Counted from the stretch's first letter, positions 1 to 7,184 are shown. The stretch is DNA of 8,984 nucleotides from Anaerolinea sp. (GCA_020720965.1 DYNS01000102.1:1-8984), one strand, 5' to 3'. Numbers and translations: made by a program. The notes: generated from the letters alone by a model not told the origin.

Positions 1-2
1 AA

Positions 3-998
3 GCCATTCTCTTTGTAGGCATTGTGCTTGCCCCCCTGCTGGCAGCCTGGGTCGGCACCTCCCTCGCCGCCTCCACCGGTGAAAGTCGCTTTTTGGGGCA
101 AACCCTGGGCGGGTTTCTCACCTCCCTGCTCATCGTCTTTGGCATTGGGCTGCTGGGCGGCTTCGCCTCCCGCATTGCCCAACCCATCACCTTCTCGCAA
201 GCCTACCACTACGCCCGGCTCTGGATTCCAGACCTTCTCGTGCTTACCTTTGGCAGCATCTCGCTCTCAATCGCCTTCATCCAGTCGGAAGAAAAACCCA
301 TCCTGGCAAGTCTCATGGTCGCCTACGGGCTATTCCTGCCTGCCAGCGCCGCCGGTTTTGGGCTTGGCAGCGGCGCTGCCGGTCTTTGGCCCCAAGCCGG
401 AATCGTCCTGCTCATTCACCTTGCCATTTCGCTCCTGCTCAGCCTGCTGGTTTTCTTTTACATGGGCTTCCGCCCTCTGGAACAAAGTGGCTACGCCCTC
501 ACCGGCGCAACCCTCCTCGTCAGCCTGGCGGCGCTGATTGGGTTCCTGGGATTTGCGCCGCGATTAAGCTCCACAGCCGCCTCCACGCCCCCTCCCGCCC
601 AGGCAACCGCCACCCCCCTTCCTACCTACACCCCCTTACCCGTTAAACAACCCACCTACACCCTGGTAGCCACCCACACCCAAAGCCCGCCCACCGCCAC
701 CAAACCCGTCAGCACCCCCACCCACACCCCCTCTCCCGAAATCACCGCCCTGCCCACCCCGGTTTACGGACGCATCCAATCCATTGGCGGAGACGGAGCC
801 GCCATCCGCGCCGAACCCGGCAAGAACGCCATCACCACCGTCCAAAACGGCTACCTGGTGGAATTCCTGCCCGTAGACCCCGTCACAGTAGATGGCGCGA
901 CCTGGGTAAAAGTACTGGTACGCACCCCTGGCAGGGATATTGAAGGCTGGGTACTGCTTACTCTCATCGTCACCGCAACCCCCTCTGGTTCACCCTAA
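3..998 (+). CDS. Polytopic membrane protein with Thr/Pro-rich linker and C-terminal SH3-like domain (5' end missing)
   Basis: The reading frame is open to the left edge, so the true start lies upstream; the GTG at 24 is inside a hydrophobic segment and is unlikely to be the start. About six hydrophobic segments are visible, numbering from that GTG: the very N-terminus, roughly residues 28-48, 66-86, 92-115, 125-148 and 157-178. A Thr/Pro-rich, charge-poor linker follows (about 185-247), containing TYTP and TYTL units. Residues 248-318 resemble a bacterial SH3 domain: a degenerate form of the usual N-R-S-G-P-G signature (AIRAEPG at 260-266), then a TWVKV strand and a GWV strand near 308-310. 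Such domains often bind cell-wall or surface polymers, so the tail probably lies outside the membrane. Linkers of this kind are common in Anaerolineae surface proteins. The function is unknown. The gene is probably cotranscribed with the phosphohexomutase 21 nt downstream. Confidence 0.8.
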   Translation, partial: AILFVGIVLAPLLAAWVGTSLAASTGESRFLGQTLGGFLTSLLIVFGIGLLGGFASRIAQPITFSQAYHYARLWIPDLLVLTFGSISLSIAFIQSEEKPILASLMVAYGLFLPASAAGFGLGSGAAGLWPQAGIVLLIHLAISLLLSLLVFFYMGFRPLEQSGYALTGATLLVSLAALIGFLGFAPRLSSTAASTPPPAQATATPLPTYTPLPVKQPTYTLVATHTQSPPTATKPVSTPTHTPSPEITALPTPVYGRIQSIGGDGAAIRAEPGKNAITTVQNGYLVEFLPVDPVTVDGATWVKVLVRTPGRDIEGWVLLTLIVTATPSGSP

Positions 999-1006
999 CC
1001 CCTAAC

Positions 1007-1010
1007 GGAG
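1007..1010 (+). promoter_or_regulatory. Ribosome binding site of the phosphohexomutase
   Basis: A GGAG motif lies 9 nt before the ATG at 1020, in the short gap after the upstream stop codon. It supports that ATG as the start. Confidence 0.65.
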
Positions 1011-1019
1011 CAAAACAAA

Positions 1020-2474
1020 ATGCCCATTCACTTCGGCACAGACGGCTGGCGCGCCGTCATTTCAGATAGTTTCACCTACAGCAACCTCCGCATGGTCGCC
1101 CAAGCCATCGCCGATGCCGCCGCATCGGAACACTGGGATGTAAAATCCGCGCCAGATATTGACCCCAAAAAGTTTGTAGTCGGTTTCGACACCCGCTTCC
1201 TCTCCGACCGGTACGCGGCGGAAGTGGCGCGGGTGCTTGCCGCCAACGGGTTCAGCGTTCTGCTGGCGCAGGCAGACGCGCCCACCCCCGCCATCTCCTA
1301 CGCCGTCAAATTTCACCGCGCCGCCGGGGGAGTGATGATTACCGCATCGCACAACGCGCCCCGCTACAACGGAGTCAAACTCAAAGCCGCGTATGGCGGC
1401 TCTGCCTTGCCAGAAGACTGCCGCAAAGTGGAAGTCTACATCAACGACAACGAAGAACGCTCTCGCGGACCGAACCTGATGGACTTTGAGAAAGCCCGCG
1501 AACTAAACCTGATTCAAAAGTTCAACCCCCTGCCGGTATACTTCAATCACTTGCGCCGCCTCATCAACACCGACATCATCGCCGAAAACCCACAGCGCTT
1601 CGTGGTGGATTCGATGTACGGCTCCGGGCGGGGAACCATCCGTGCCTTTTTGCAGGGAACCGGCTGCGAAATTACCGAAATTCGCGGCGAGATGAACCCC
1701 GGCTTTGGCGGCGTTCACCCGGAGCCGATAGGCAAATACCTCGCCCCCCTCGCCGGAGCGATTGGGGCGGGCATGGGGAGCTTTGGCTTGGCAACCGATG
1801 GAGATGCCGACCGGATTGGCGCGATGGATGAGCGCGGCAATTTTGTGGACCCCCACAAAATTATGGCACTCGCCCTGCAATACCTGGTGGAAAAACGCGG
1901 CTGGACGGGTTCTGTCGTCCGCACCGTTTCCACAACCCGGATGATTGACCGGCTGGCAAATCGGTACGGGTTGAAAGTGTACGAAACCCCGGTTGGGTTT
2001 AACCACATTGCAGATTACATGATGACAGAGGACATCCTGCTCGGCGGGGAAGAATCGGGTGGAATTTCGTTTAAGGGGCATATCCCAGAAGGTGATGGAC
2101 CCATTATGGGCTTGCTCCTGGTGGAAATCATCGCCCAGTCTGGCAAGACTTTGGGCAAACTGGTGGATGATTTGCTGGCAGACGTGGGACCCGCCTTTTA
2201 CGAGCGTGCCGATTTACGCCTTTCGCGCCCGGTTGCCAAAAAAGAGATGACGGAGATGTTGGTGAATCAGGCTCCGGCAGAGATTGGTGGGCAAAAAGTT
2301 GCCGAAATTAGCACCCGCGATGGGGTGAAATACATCCTGGCGGATGATTCCTGGCTGCTCATTCGTCCCTCCGGCACAGAGCCGGTTTTGCGGGTTTATG
2401 CCGAAGGGCGCACCCCGCAGATGGTGAAAGACCTGCTCGGTTACGGTCAAAAGGTGGCAGAGCGGGTGGTGTAA
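1020..2474 (+). CDS. Phosphoglucomutase/phosphomannomutase family protein (alpha-D-phosphohexomutase)
   Basis: This cytoplasmic enzyme of 484 aa interconverts hexose 1-phosphate and 6-phosphate through a phosphoserine and a bisphosphate intermediate. All four family signatures are present in order: the catalytic serine loop TASHNA with Ser110; the Mg-binding loop DGDADR at 260-265; the sugar-binding loop GGEESGG at 342-348; and the phosphate-binding loop RPSGTEP at 449-455. The N-terminus begins with the usual FGTDGWR motif. The GEESGG loop points to a glucose or mannose phosphate substrate. Phosphoglucosamine mutase (GlmM) typically has GEQSGH there, so GlmM is unlikely. The residue after SHN is Ala rather than the usual Pro. 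Length is close to the family norm. The ATG start is backed by GGAG 9 nt upstream. The product would feed sugar-nucleotide, glycogen or envelope polysaccharide synthesis. Exact substrate specificity cannot be read from the sequence. Confidence 0.95.
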   Translation: MPIHFGTDGWRAVISDSFTYSNLRMVAQAIADAAASEHWDVKSAPDIDPKKFVVGFDTRFLSDRYAAEVARVLAANGFSVLLAQADAPTPAISYAVKFHRAAGGVMITASHNAPRYNGVKLKAAYGGSALPEDCRKVEVYINDNEERSRGPNLMDFEKARELNLIQKFNPLPVYFNHLRRLINTDIIAENPQRFVVDSMYGSGRGTIRAFLQGTGCEITEIRGEMNPGFGGVHPEPIGKYLAPLAGAIGAGMGSFGLATDGDADRIGAMDERGNFVDPHKIMALALQYLVEKRGWTGSVVRTVSTTRMIDRLANRYGLKVYETPVGFNHIADYMMTEDILLGGEESGGISFKGHIPEGDGPIMGLLLVEIIAQSGKTLGKLVDDLLADVGPAFYERADLRLSRPVAKKEMTEMLVNQAPAEIGGQKVAEISTRDGVKYILADDSWLLIRPSGTEPVLRVYAEGRTPQMVKDLLGYGQKVAERVV

Positions 2475-2497
2475 TTGAGAAGTTAGAAGTTAAATGC

Positions 2498-2528
2498 AAA
2501 GGCGGCTTGCGCCGCCTTTTTTGTTTTT
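2498..2528 (+). terminator. Intrinsic terminator between convergent genes
   Basis: A perfect 6-bp GC stem (GGCGGC at 2501-2506, GCCGCC at 2511-2516) closes a TTGC loop. It is followed by TTTTTT, a G and TTTTT on the plus strand, the classic Rho-independent form for the phosphohexomutase transcript. The stem can extend by three A-T pairs using AAA at 2498-2500. On the minus strand the stem is followed only by TTTGCATTT, so it could also end the metH transcript, but less efficiently. It fills most of the 56-nt gap between the two stop codons. Confidence 0.9.
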
Positions 2529-2530
2529 AT

Positions 2531-5500
2531 TTAGCGGGTAAGTTGGTCCACCCGGCTTTCGCCCACGCTGTAATATTTTGCGTCTTTGTGGTGCAGGATG
2601 ATGGCGGCGGTGGACTGTTCCGGGATGAGTTGGTAGGCGGGGCTAAGGCTCATGCCCAGGGCGCTGACCGCACCGGGGAGGAGGTCGAAGACTTTTTGGT
2701 GGTCTTCCAGGTCTGGGATGGCGGGGTAGCCCCAGGAATAACGCTTGCCCTGCCCGGCGGGGATGCCCATCTCGCGGCGAATGTGTTCGTGCAGGTAGTC
2801 CGCAGTGGCTTCGGCGGTTTGGACGGCTAAGCCATGCACAAAGTAGGCTTCGGTGTAGTCATTGGAGGCTTGCAAAGCGTCAATTTTTTGGGTGGCGGCT
2901 TGCCCTACGGTGACAATTTGCAGGGCAACCGTGTCCATTTGCCCGGAGGAGACATCGGCGAAGTAGTCTGCCAGGCAGAGGTGTTCGGCGTGGGGCTGGC
3001 GGGGAAAGGCGAAGCGGGCTTTGGGAGCCGGGTTGGGAGAGGAGGCGGTTTCCGGGTCGTAGATGATGAGGTCGTCTCCTTCTGCCTGGCAGGGGAAGAG
3101 ACCGTAAACGGCTTTGGGGGTAAGCCAGCCTTCACGCTGGGCTTCTTTTTTCATTTTTGCCAGGCGGGTTTCAAATTCGGCTTTCAGTTTGTCCCATTCT
3201 GCGCCGTGCGTGTTTTTTGCGCCCCAGGAGAGGCGGTACAGCTCATTGAGGTTGAGGCGCTGGAAGATGATTTCCAGCGGCATGGATTGGACAACCTTCC
3301 AGCCGAGAGCAGCGCCCTGGGGTAGGGAGAGAGGCTGCGGGGTGATGGCGGAGCGCTGCGGAGGCGGGGCTGCCCGCTCCGAGACGGAGGCGCGCCCCAG
3401 CTCCATTTCCGCTTCTTTTTGGATGCGTTCTCTCAGGCTGAGGCGTTTTTCGGGGACGATGAGGGTGTCCATCGTCTCCAGCCCTTCAAAAGCGTCTTTG
3501 CAGTAAAAAACGCCTGCCGGGTAGGCGCTTTCGTCTTCGGTGAAGAGGATGCGCCTGCCAAAGCGGCGGTTGATTGCCGCGCCACCGATGAGGACAGGGT
3601 AGTGCAGCCCGCGCCGATGTAATTCGTTGACGATGAGGGGCATTTGTTTGGAGGTGGAGACGAGCAGCGCCGAAAGCCCAATGGCGGTGGCGTTCACTTC
3701 TACGGCTTTGCTGATGATGGTTTCGGCGGGGACTTGCTTGCCGAGGTCAATGACTTCGTAGCCGTTGTTGACGAGGATGGTTTTAACGAGGTTTTTGCCT
3801 ATGTCGTGAACATCGCCATACACGGTGGCGAGAACGACCAAGCCTTTGCTCACGCCTTCTTGTTTTTCCAGGTAGGTTTCCAGGCGGGCGACTGCTTTTT
3901 TCATCACCTCGGCGGATTGGAGGACGAAGGGCAGGATGAGCTCGCCTGCGCCGAATTTGTCACCAACTTCCTTCATGGCGGGGAGAAGGACGTTGTTGAG
4001 GACATGGACAGCGGCTTCGTGTCGTTTTGCCCTCATCCCCTGCCCTTCCCCCGAAGGGGCGAGAGATTGGATGATTTCATCCACGTCCGCTTCGATGTTT
4101 TCTTTGTGCCGCGCCAAAATGCGCCAGTGCAGGCGTTGGGCTACGCTCATGCCTTCGGTGGGGTCGGCTTTTTCGGTTTCGCCGCTGCCGGTGTAGGCGG
4201 CAAAGTATTCGATGTAGCGTTGAAGCGCATCCGGGCGGCGGTTGAAGAGCAGGTCTTCGGCGAGGTCACGTTCTTCGGCGGAGATTTCGCTGTAAGGTTT
4301 AACATGCGCCGGATTCACAATCGCCATGTCCAACCCGGCACGCACGCAGTGATAGAGCATGACGGAGTTGAGGGTGGGGCGGGCGTTGGCGGCAAGCCCA
4401 AACGACAGGTTGGATACGCCCAGGGAGGTGAGTACACCCGGCAAGTTTTGCTTGATAAGCCGAATGCCTTCGATGGTTTCCACCGCCGATTCGGCGAATT
4501 CCGGGTCGCCAGTGGCGAGGGTGAAGGTCAGGTCGTCAAAGACGAGGGCGCTGGGAGCAAGCCCGTGTTCCTCCACAGCGATTTGGTAAATGCGTTGGGC
4601 AACTTCCAACTTGCGTTGGCGGGTTTTTGCCATGCCCACTTCGTCAATGGTGAGGACAAGAACGGCGGCGTTATGCTCCCGTGCCAGGGTGAAGATTTTG
4701 TCGGCTTTGGCGCGCCCGGCTTCCAGGTGGGTGGAGTTGATGAGGCAGCGCCCCGGCGCGGTTTTGAGGGCGGTTTCCATCACATCCAGTTCGGTGGTGT
4801 CAATGACCAGGGGAACGTCTATTCCGGCGGTGACGAGTTTGCGGACGACTTGCTTCATCAGGTAGGCTTCATCGCCGCGCTCGGTGACGGCAACCGAAAT
4901 ATCCAAGCCGTGTGCGCCGTTATCCATCTGGTCGCGGGCAACAGTCAGAACGCCGTCCCAATCTTCCGCCAGGATGAGGCGTTTGAAGGCGCGGCTACCC
5001 TGAGCGTTGCAACGCTCCCCAATGAGGAAGGGCGGCGGGTCTTGCTGCATGTTCATGGCTTTGATGCCGGAGGCAAGCTGGGGCAGTTGCAAAATGGGGC
5101 GGGGCGGGTGCGGCTTTCCTCGCACTTTTTCCACCAGTTTTTGCAGGTGAGCCGGGGTTGTACCGCAGCAGCCGCCCACAACCGAAATTTGATTCTTCTC
5201 GATGAACTCGTACAGCGCCTCGGCAAAGGGTTCCGGCTCCAGCGGGTACACAGCTTGCCCATCCACATTCAGCGGCAGACCGGCGTTAGGGATGCAGGAA
5301 ACCGGCAGGCGGGTTCCTTCGCCGAGAATCTGAATCGGCTCGCGCATGTGTTCGGGTCCGGTGGAGCAGTTGATGCCGATGACATCTATCGGCAAGCCTT
5401 CCAGGATGGCGATGGCGGCATTGGCATCCGTACCGAGGAGCATCCTGCCAGTAGTATCCAACGTGATTTGGGCTTGAATCGGCAACCAGACGCCGGTCTG

Positions 5501-6073
5501 CTCGAAGGCTTTTACCACCCCGCTGATGGCGGCTTTCACTTCCAAAATGTCTTGGGAGGTTTCGATGAGAATGACATCCACCCCGCCCTCAATCAGCCCG
5601 GCGGCTTGCTCGCGGAAGATGTCGGCGAGTTCGTCAAACTGCATATTGGAGAGTTCCGGGTCATCGGCGGAGGGGAGTTTGCCGCTGGGTCCGATGGAGC
5701 CTGCCACAAAGCGAGGCTGCCCGCTATTTTGGGCAAATTCATCCGCTACGCGGCGGGCAAGCCGGGCGGCAGCGATGTTGATTTCCAGGGTGCGCTCTGC
5801 CAGCCCATATTCGCCCAGGGTGAGGCGGTTGGAGCGGAAGGTGTCAGTTTCCAGCACATCCACGCCCACTTCCATAAAGGAGCGGTGAACTTTCTCCACT
5901 GCCTGGGGGAAGGTGATGACGAGGTAGTCGTTGCAGCCGTTGTACTGTTCGCCGCCAAAATGGGCGGCGGTAAGGTTTTGTTTTTGCAGGCTGGTGCCCA
6001 TTGCGCCATCAAAGATAAGGATTCGGTCTTCGAGGGCATCCAGATAGCGGCGGTTGGTGTAAATTCGGGTCAT
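2531..6073 (-). CDS. metH: Cobalamin-dependent methionine synthase, full length
   Basis: This cytoplasmic enzyme transfers the methyl group of 5-methyltetrahydrofolate to homocysteine through methylcobalamin. All four modules are present in 1180 aa (E. coli MetH is 1227). The homocysteine domain is about residues 10-320, with zinc ligands Cys236 (GINCSTGP) and Cys302-Cys303 (GGCCGTTP). The pterin-binding domain is about 345-610. The cobalamin cap and B12-binding domains are about 640-880, with the lower-ligand motif DVHDIG (Asp754, His756, Gly759), the SALLVST segment from 801 and the Gly830-Gly831 turn. The reactivation domain is about 925-1180 and keeps the AdoMet-binding R-x-x-x-G-Y-P motif (Arg1111 to Pro1117). 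The ATG at 6073 is preferred over an in-frame TTG at 6094 because AAAAGGA lies 7 nt before it and the protein then begins at the conserved region. Two oddities are a short insert near residues 671-684 and an Ala/Pro-rich linker at about 890-922. No metF or B12 gene is adjacent. Confidence 0.97.
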   Translation of the reverse strand: MTRIYTNRRYLDALEDRILIFDGAMGTSLQKQNLTAAHFGGEQYNGCNDYLVITFPQAVEKVHRSFMEVGVDVLETDTFRSNRLTLGEYGLAERTLEINIAAARLARRVADEFAQNSGQPRFVAGSIGPSGKLPSADDPELSNMQFDELADIFREQAAGLIEGGVDVILIETSQDILEVKAAISGVVKAFEQTGVWLPIQAQITLDTTGRMLLGTDANAAIAILEGLPIDVIGINCSTGPEHMREPIQILGEGTRLPVSCIPNAGLPLNVDGQAVYPLEPEPFAEALYEFIEKNQISVVGGCCGTTPAHLQKLVEKVRGKPHPPRPILQLPQLASGIKAMNMQQDPPPFLIGERCNAQGSRAFKRLILAEDWDGVLTVARDQMDNGAHGLDISVAVTERGDEAYLMKQVVRKLVTAGIDVPLVIDTTELDVMETALKTAPGRCLINSTHLEAGRAKADKIFTLAREHNAAVLVLTIDEVGMAKTRQRKLEVAQRIYQIAVEEHGLAPSALVFDDLTFTLATGDPEFAESAVETIEGIRLIKQNLPGVLTSLGVSNLSFGLAANARPTLNSVMLYHCVRAGLDMAIVNPAHVKPYSEISAEERDLAEDLLFNRRPDALQRYIEYFAAYTGSGETEKADPTEGMSVAQRLHWRILARHKENIEADVDEIIQSLAPSGEGQGMRAKRHEAAVHVLNNVLLPAMKEVGDKFGAGELILPFVLQSAEVMKKAVARLETYLEKQEGVSKGLVVLATVYGDVHDIGKNLVKTILVNNGYEVIDLGKQVPAETIISKAVEVNATAIGLSALLVSTSKQMPLIVNELHRRGLHYPVLIGGAAINRRFGRRILFTEDESAYPAGVFYCKDAFEGLETMDTLIVPEKRLSLRERIQKEAEMELGRASVSERAAPPPQRSAITPQPLSLPQGAALGWKVVQSMPLEIIFQRLNLNELYRLSWGAKNTHGAEWDKLKAEFETRLAKMKKEAQREGWLTPKAVYGLFPCQAEGDDLIIYDPETASSPNPAPKARFAFPRQPHAEHLCLADYFADVSSGQMDTVALQIVTVGQAATQKIDALQASNDYTEAYFVHGLAVQTAEATADYLHEHIRREMGIPAGQGKRYSWGYPAIPDLEDHQKVFDLLPGAVSALGMSLSPAYQLIPEQSTAAIILHHKDAKYYSVGESRVDQLTR
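4030..4066. repeat. GC-rich hairpin sequence embedded in frame in metH
   Basis: On the plus strand this stretch reads CCTCATCCCC, TGCCCTTCCC, CCGAAGGGGC, GAGAG. CCCC at 4048-4051 pairs with GGGG at 4056-4059. In the metH mRNA this gives a CCCC-UUCG-GGGG hairpin with a C(UUCG)G tetraloop, which is very stable. The wording resembles C-rich palindromic repeats that usually lie between genes in many bacterial genomes. Here it encodes roughly residues 671-684 of MetH (APSGEGQGM and flanks), in the cap region just before the conserved EAAVHVLNN helix. I see no second clear copy in this window, so calling it a dispersed repeat is an inference. Confidence 0.35.
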
Positions 6074-6080
6074 TATTTTT

Positions 6081-6087
6081 TCCTTTT
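6081..6087 (-). promoter_or_regulatory. Ribosome binding site that sets the metH start
   Basis: Read on the minus strand this is AAAAGGA, 7 nt before the ATG at 6073. It favours that ATG over the in-frame TTG seven codons upstream, for which I see no comparable site. Confidence 0.7.
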
Positions 6088-6094
6088 GGGGCAA

Positions 6095-6100
6095 ATTTTA
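6095..6100 (-). promoter_or_regulatory. Possible -10 element for metH
   Basis: TAAAAT on the minus strand is the best -10-like hexamer upstream of metH. It would give a leader of about 15 nt. No convincing -35 hexamer stands 16-18 nt upstream, so this is only a candidate. The whole region between the two divergent genes is 87 nt, too short for a cobalamin riboswitch. Confidence 0.2.
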
Positions 6101-6105
6101 CCACC

Positions 6106-6135
6106 TTGACGTTCCCGCCTCCCTAAGGCTACAAT
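6106..6135 (+). promoter_or_regulatory. Sigma70-type promoter of the oxyanion regulator and transporter genes
   Basis: TTGACG (6106-6111) and TACAAT (6130-6135) are separated by 18 nt, each one base from the -35 and -10 consensus. Transcription would begin near 6142 and leave a leader of about 20 nt before the ATG at 6161, with no obvious Shine-Dalgarno. CTAAG occurs twice around the -10 (6123-6127 and 6139-6143), and GCCT/AGGC (6117-6120, 6126-6129) forms a short inverted repeat in the spacer. Either could be part of an operator for the adjacent regulator, but both are too short to be convincing. Confidence 0.65.
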
Positions 6136-6160
6136 CCGCTAAGTTTTTCCTTAAAAGACA

Positions 6161-7135
6161 ATGCAAACGATAGCATCCCTCTCCGCTTTTGAGCAAATTA
6201 AGCTGCTTTCGGACCCGCGCCGGATGCGAATTTTGCGCCTGCTGATGGCGCAGCCCGCCACCCTGACTCAGTTGGGGCAGACGATGGGGCAAAGCCCGGC
6301 TTGGGTGCAGCATCACATCAAAAGTCTGCTTTCTGCCGGGCTGGTGGAACTGGCGGAGCTGCGTTTTAACGGCACGGTGAACGAGAAGTATTATCGCGCC
6401 GTCGCAGGGGGGCTGCTCTTGCAACAAACCATCCTGCCAGAAACGCCCCTGCCCGTTTTTTTGCTGGCAGGCAGCCACGACCTGGCGCTGGAATGGCTGG
6501 CGGAAAGAATTGCCCCACAGGTGCGCCTGCTCTCTTTGCCGGTTGGCTCGCTGGATGGGTTGATTCATCTGCGGCAGGGGTTGTGCCAGGCAAGTGGGGC
6601 GCACATCCTGGCGGAAAATGGGGAGTACAACCTGCCCACCGTGCGCCAACTCTTCCCAGAACGGAATGTGACCCTGGTGACGTTGGCGCATCGCACCCAG
6701 GGCTGGATTTTCGCCCCCGGCAACCCACGCGGCTTTCGCGGCGCAGTAGATTTGCTTCAGCCGGGCATCCGCTTTGTGAACCGGAATCCAGGCTCCGGGA
6801 CGCGCTTATGGCTAGACGGGGAATTGCAAAGGCTTGGAATCCCTGCCGAGGCGGTTCCCGGTTACGAGCGTTTCGTCAAAACCCACACCGAAGCCGCCGC
6901 CTGCATACAACGCGGCGAAGCGGATGTTGCCCTGGGCTTGGAAGCCGCCGCTCTGCAAGCCGGGCTGGGGTTTTTGCCGCTCTTTTCGGAGCGTTACGAC
7001 CTGGTTTTGCCCCGCCAATACCTGCCCTCCCTCGCGCCCGTGCTCAACGCCGTGCAAGGGGCAGATTTTAGGCGCGGGGTGCGCGGTTTGCGTGGCTACG
7101 ATACCGCTCATAGTGGCGAAGAAGTTCGGGTTTAG
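6161..7135 (+). CDS. One-component regulator: ArsR-like winged helix fused to a PBP-like (molybdate/tungstate-type) ligand domain
   Basis: This 324-aa protein is probably a cytoplasmic transcription factor that senses an oxyanion. Residues about 11-80 form an ArsR-like winged helix: LSDPRRMRILRLL opens the fold, the recognition helix is near 44-58 (SPAWVQHHIKSLL), and the wing is around 66-78. Residues about 98-320 match the PBP-like domain (PF12727 type) by recognisable signatures: AGSHD at 103-107, LPVGSLDGL at 126-134, GEYN at 154-157, LAHRTQGW at 175-182, NPGSGTR at 209-215, GEADVALGLEAAA at 252-264, ERYDLVLPR at 277-285 and the final GYDT. There is no signal peptide, which fits an intracellular sensor. 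It heads the cluster under a good promoter, with tupA 49 nt downstream. By context it should control tupABC in response to tungstate or molybdate. Whether it represses or activates cannot be told. In relatives I know, this ligand domain more often carries an excisionase-type or ModE-type DNA-binding domain. Confidence 0.88.
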   Translation: MQTIASLSAFEQIKLLSDPRRMRILRLLMAQPATLTQLGQTMGQSPAWVQHHIKSLLSAGLVELAELRFNGTVNEKYYRAVAGGLLLQQTILPETPLPVFLLAGSHDLALEWLAERIAPQVRLLSLPVGSLDGLIHLRQGLCQASGAHILAENGEYNLPTVRQLFPERNVTLVTLAHRTQGWIFAPGNPRGFRGAVDLLQPGIRFVNRNPGSGTRLWLDGELQRLGIPAEAVPGYERFVKTHTEAAACIQRGEADVALGLEAAALQAGLGFLPLFSERYDLVLPRQYLPSLAPVLNAVQGADFRRGVRGLRGYDTAHSGEEVRV

Positions 7136-7171
7136 TGTGTCACCGGCTCTGCCGTTAAACTCCATTTTGAT

Positions 7172-7177
7172 AAAGGA
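7172..7177 (+). promoter_or_regulatory. Ribosome binding site that sets the tupA start
   Basis: AAAGGA stands 7 nt before the ATG at 7185. The frame is open far upstream (to 6834 and beyond) but overlaps the regulator gene there. The site and the signal peptide that begins at 7185 fix the true start. Confidence 0.75.
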
Positions 7178-7184
7178 TAAAAAG

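Noticed and set aside
22..537. A 171-codon plus-strand frame overlapping the first gene
   Set aside because: It is Ser/Pro-rich with no domain and overlaps, out of frame, the membrane segments of the gene continuing from the left edge. It is an off-frame shadow.
1503..2081. A 192-codon minus-strand frame inside the phosphohexomutase gene
   Set aside because: It overlaps the conserved active-site coding region of a clear gene, shows no family signature, and would have to be transcribed toward the upstream gene with no visible promoter.
6074..6094. A seven-codon extension of MetH starting at TTG 6094
   Set aside because: The ATG at 6073 has AAAAGGA at good spacing, and the extra residues are mostly that site translated.
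3644..6109. An 821-codon plus-strand open frame antisense to metH
   Set aside because: It lies in exact codon register with metH on the other strand. It is open only because metH uses no TTA, CTA or TCA codons over about 810 codons, a codon-bias effect. Its product is Gly/His/Phe/Val-rich with no recognisable domain, while metH beneath it is unmistakable.
6074..6160. A cobalamin or SAM riboswitch before metH
   Set aside because: The region is only 87 nt, holds the opposing promoter, and shows no B12-box or multi-helix structure.
6834..7184. An upstream extension of the tupA frame inside the regulator gene
   Set aside because: The lipoprotein signal begins at the ATG at 7185 with a good ribosome binding site. 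The upstream part overlaps the regulator's conserved C-terminus and resembles nothing.
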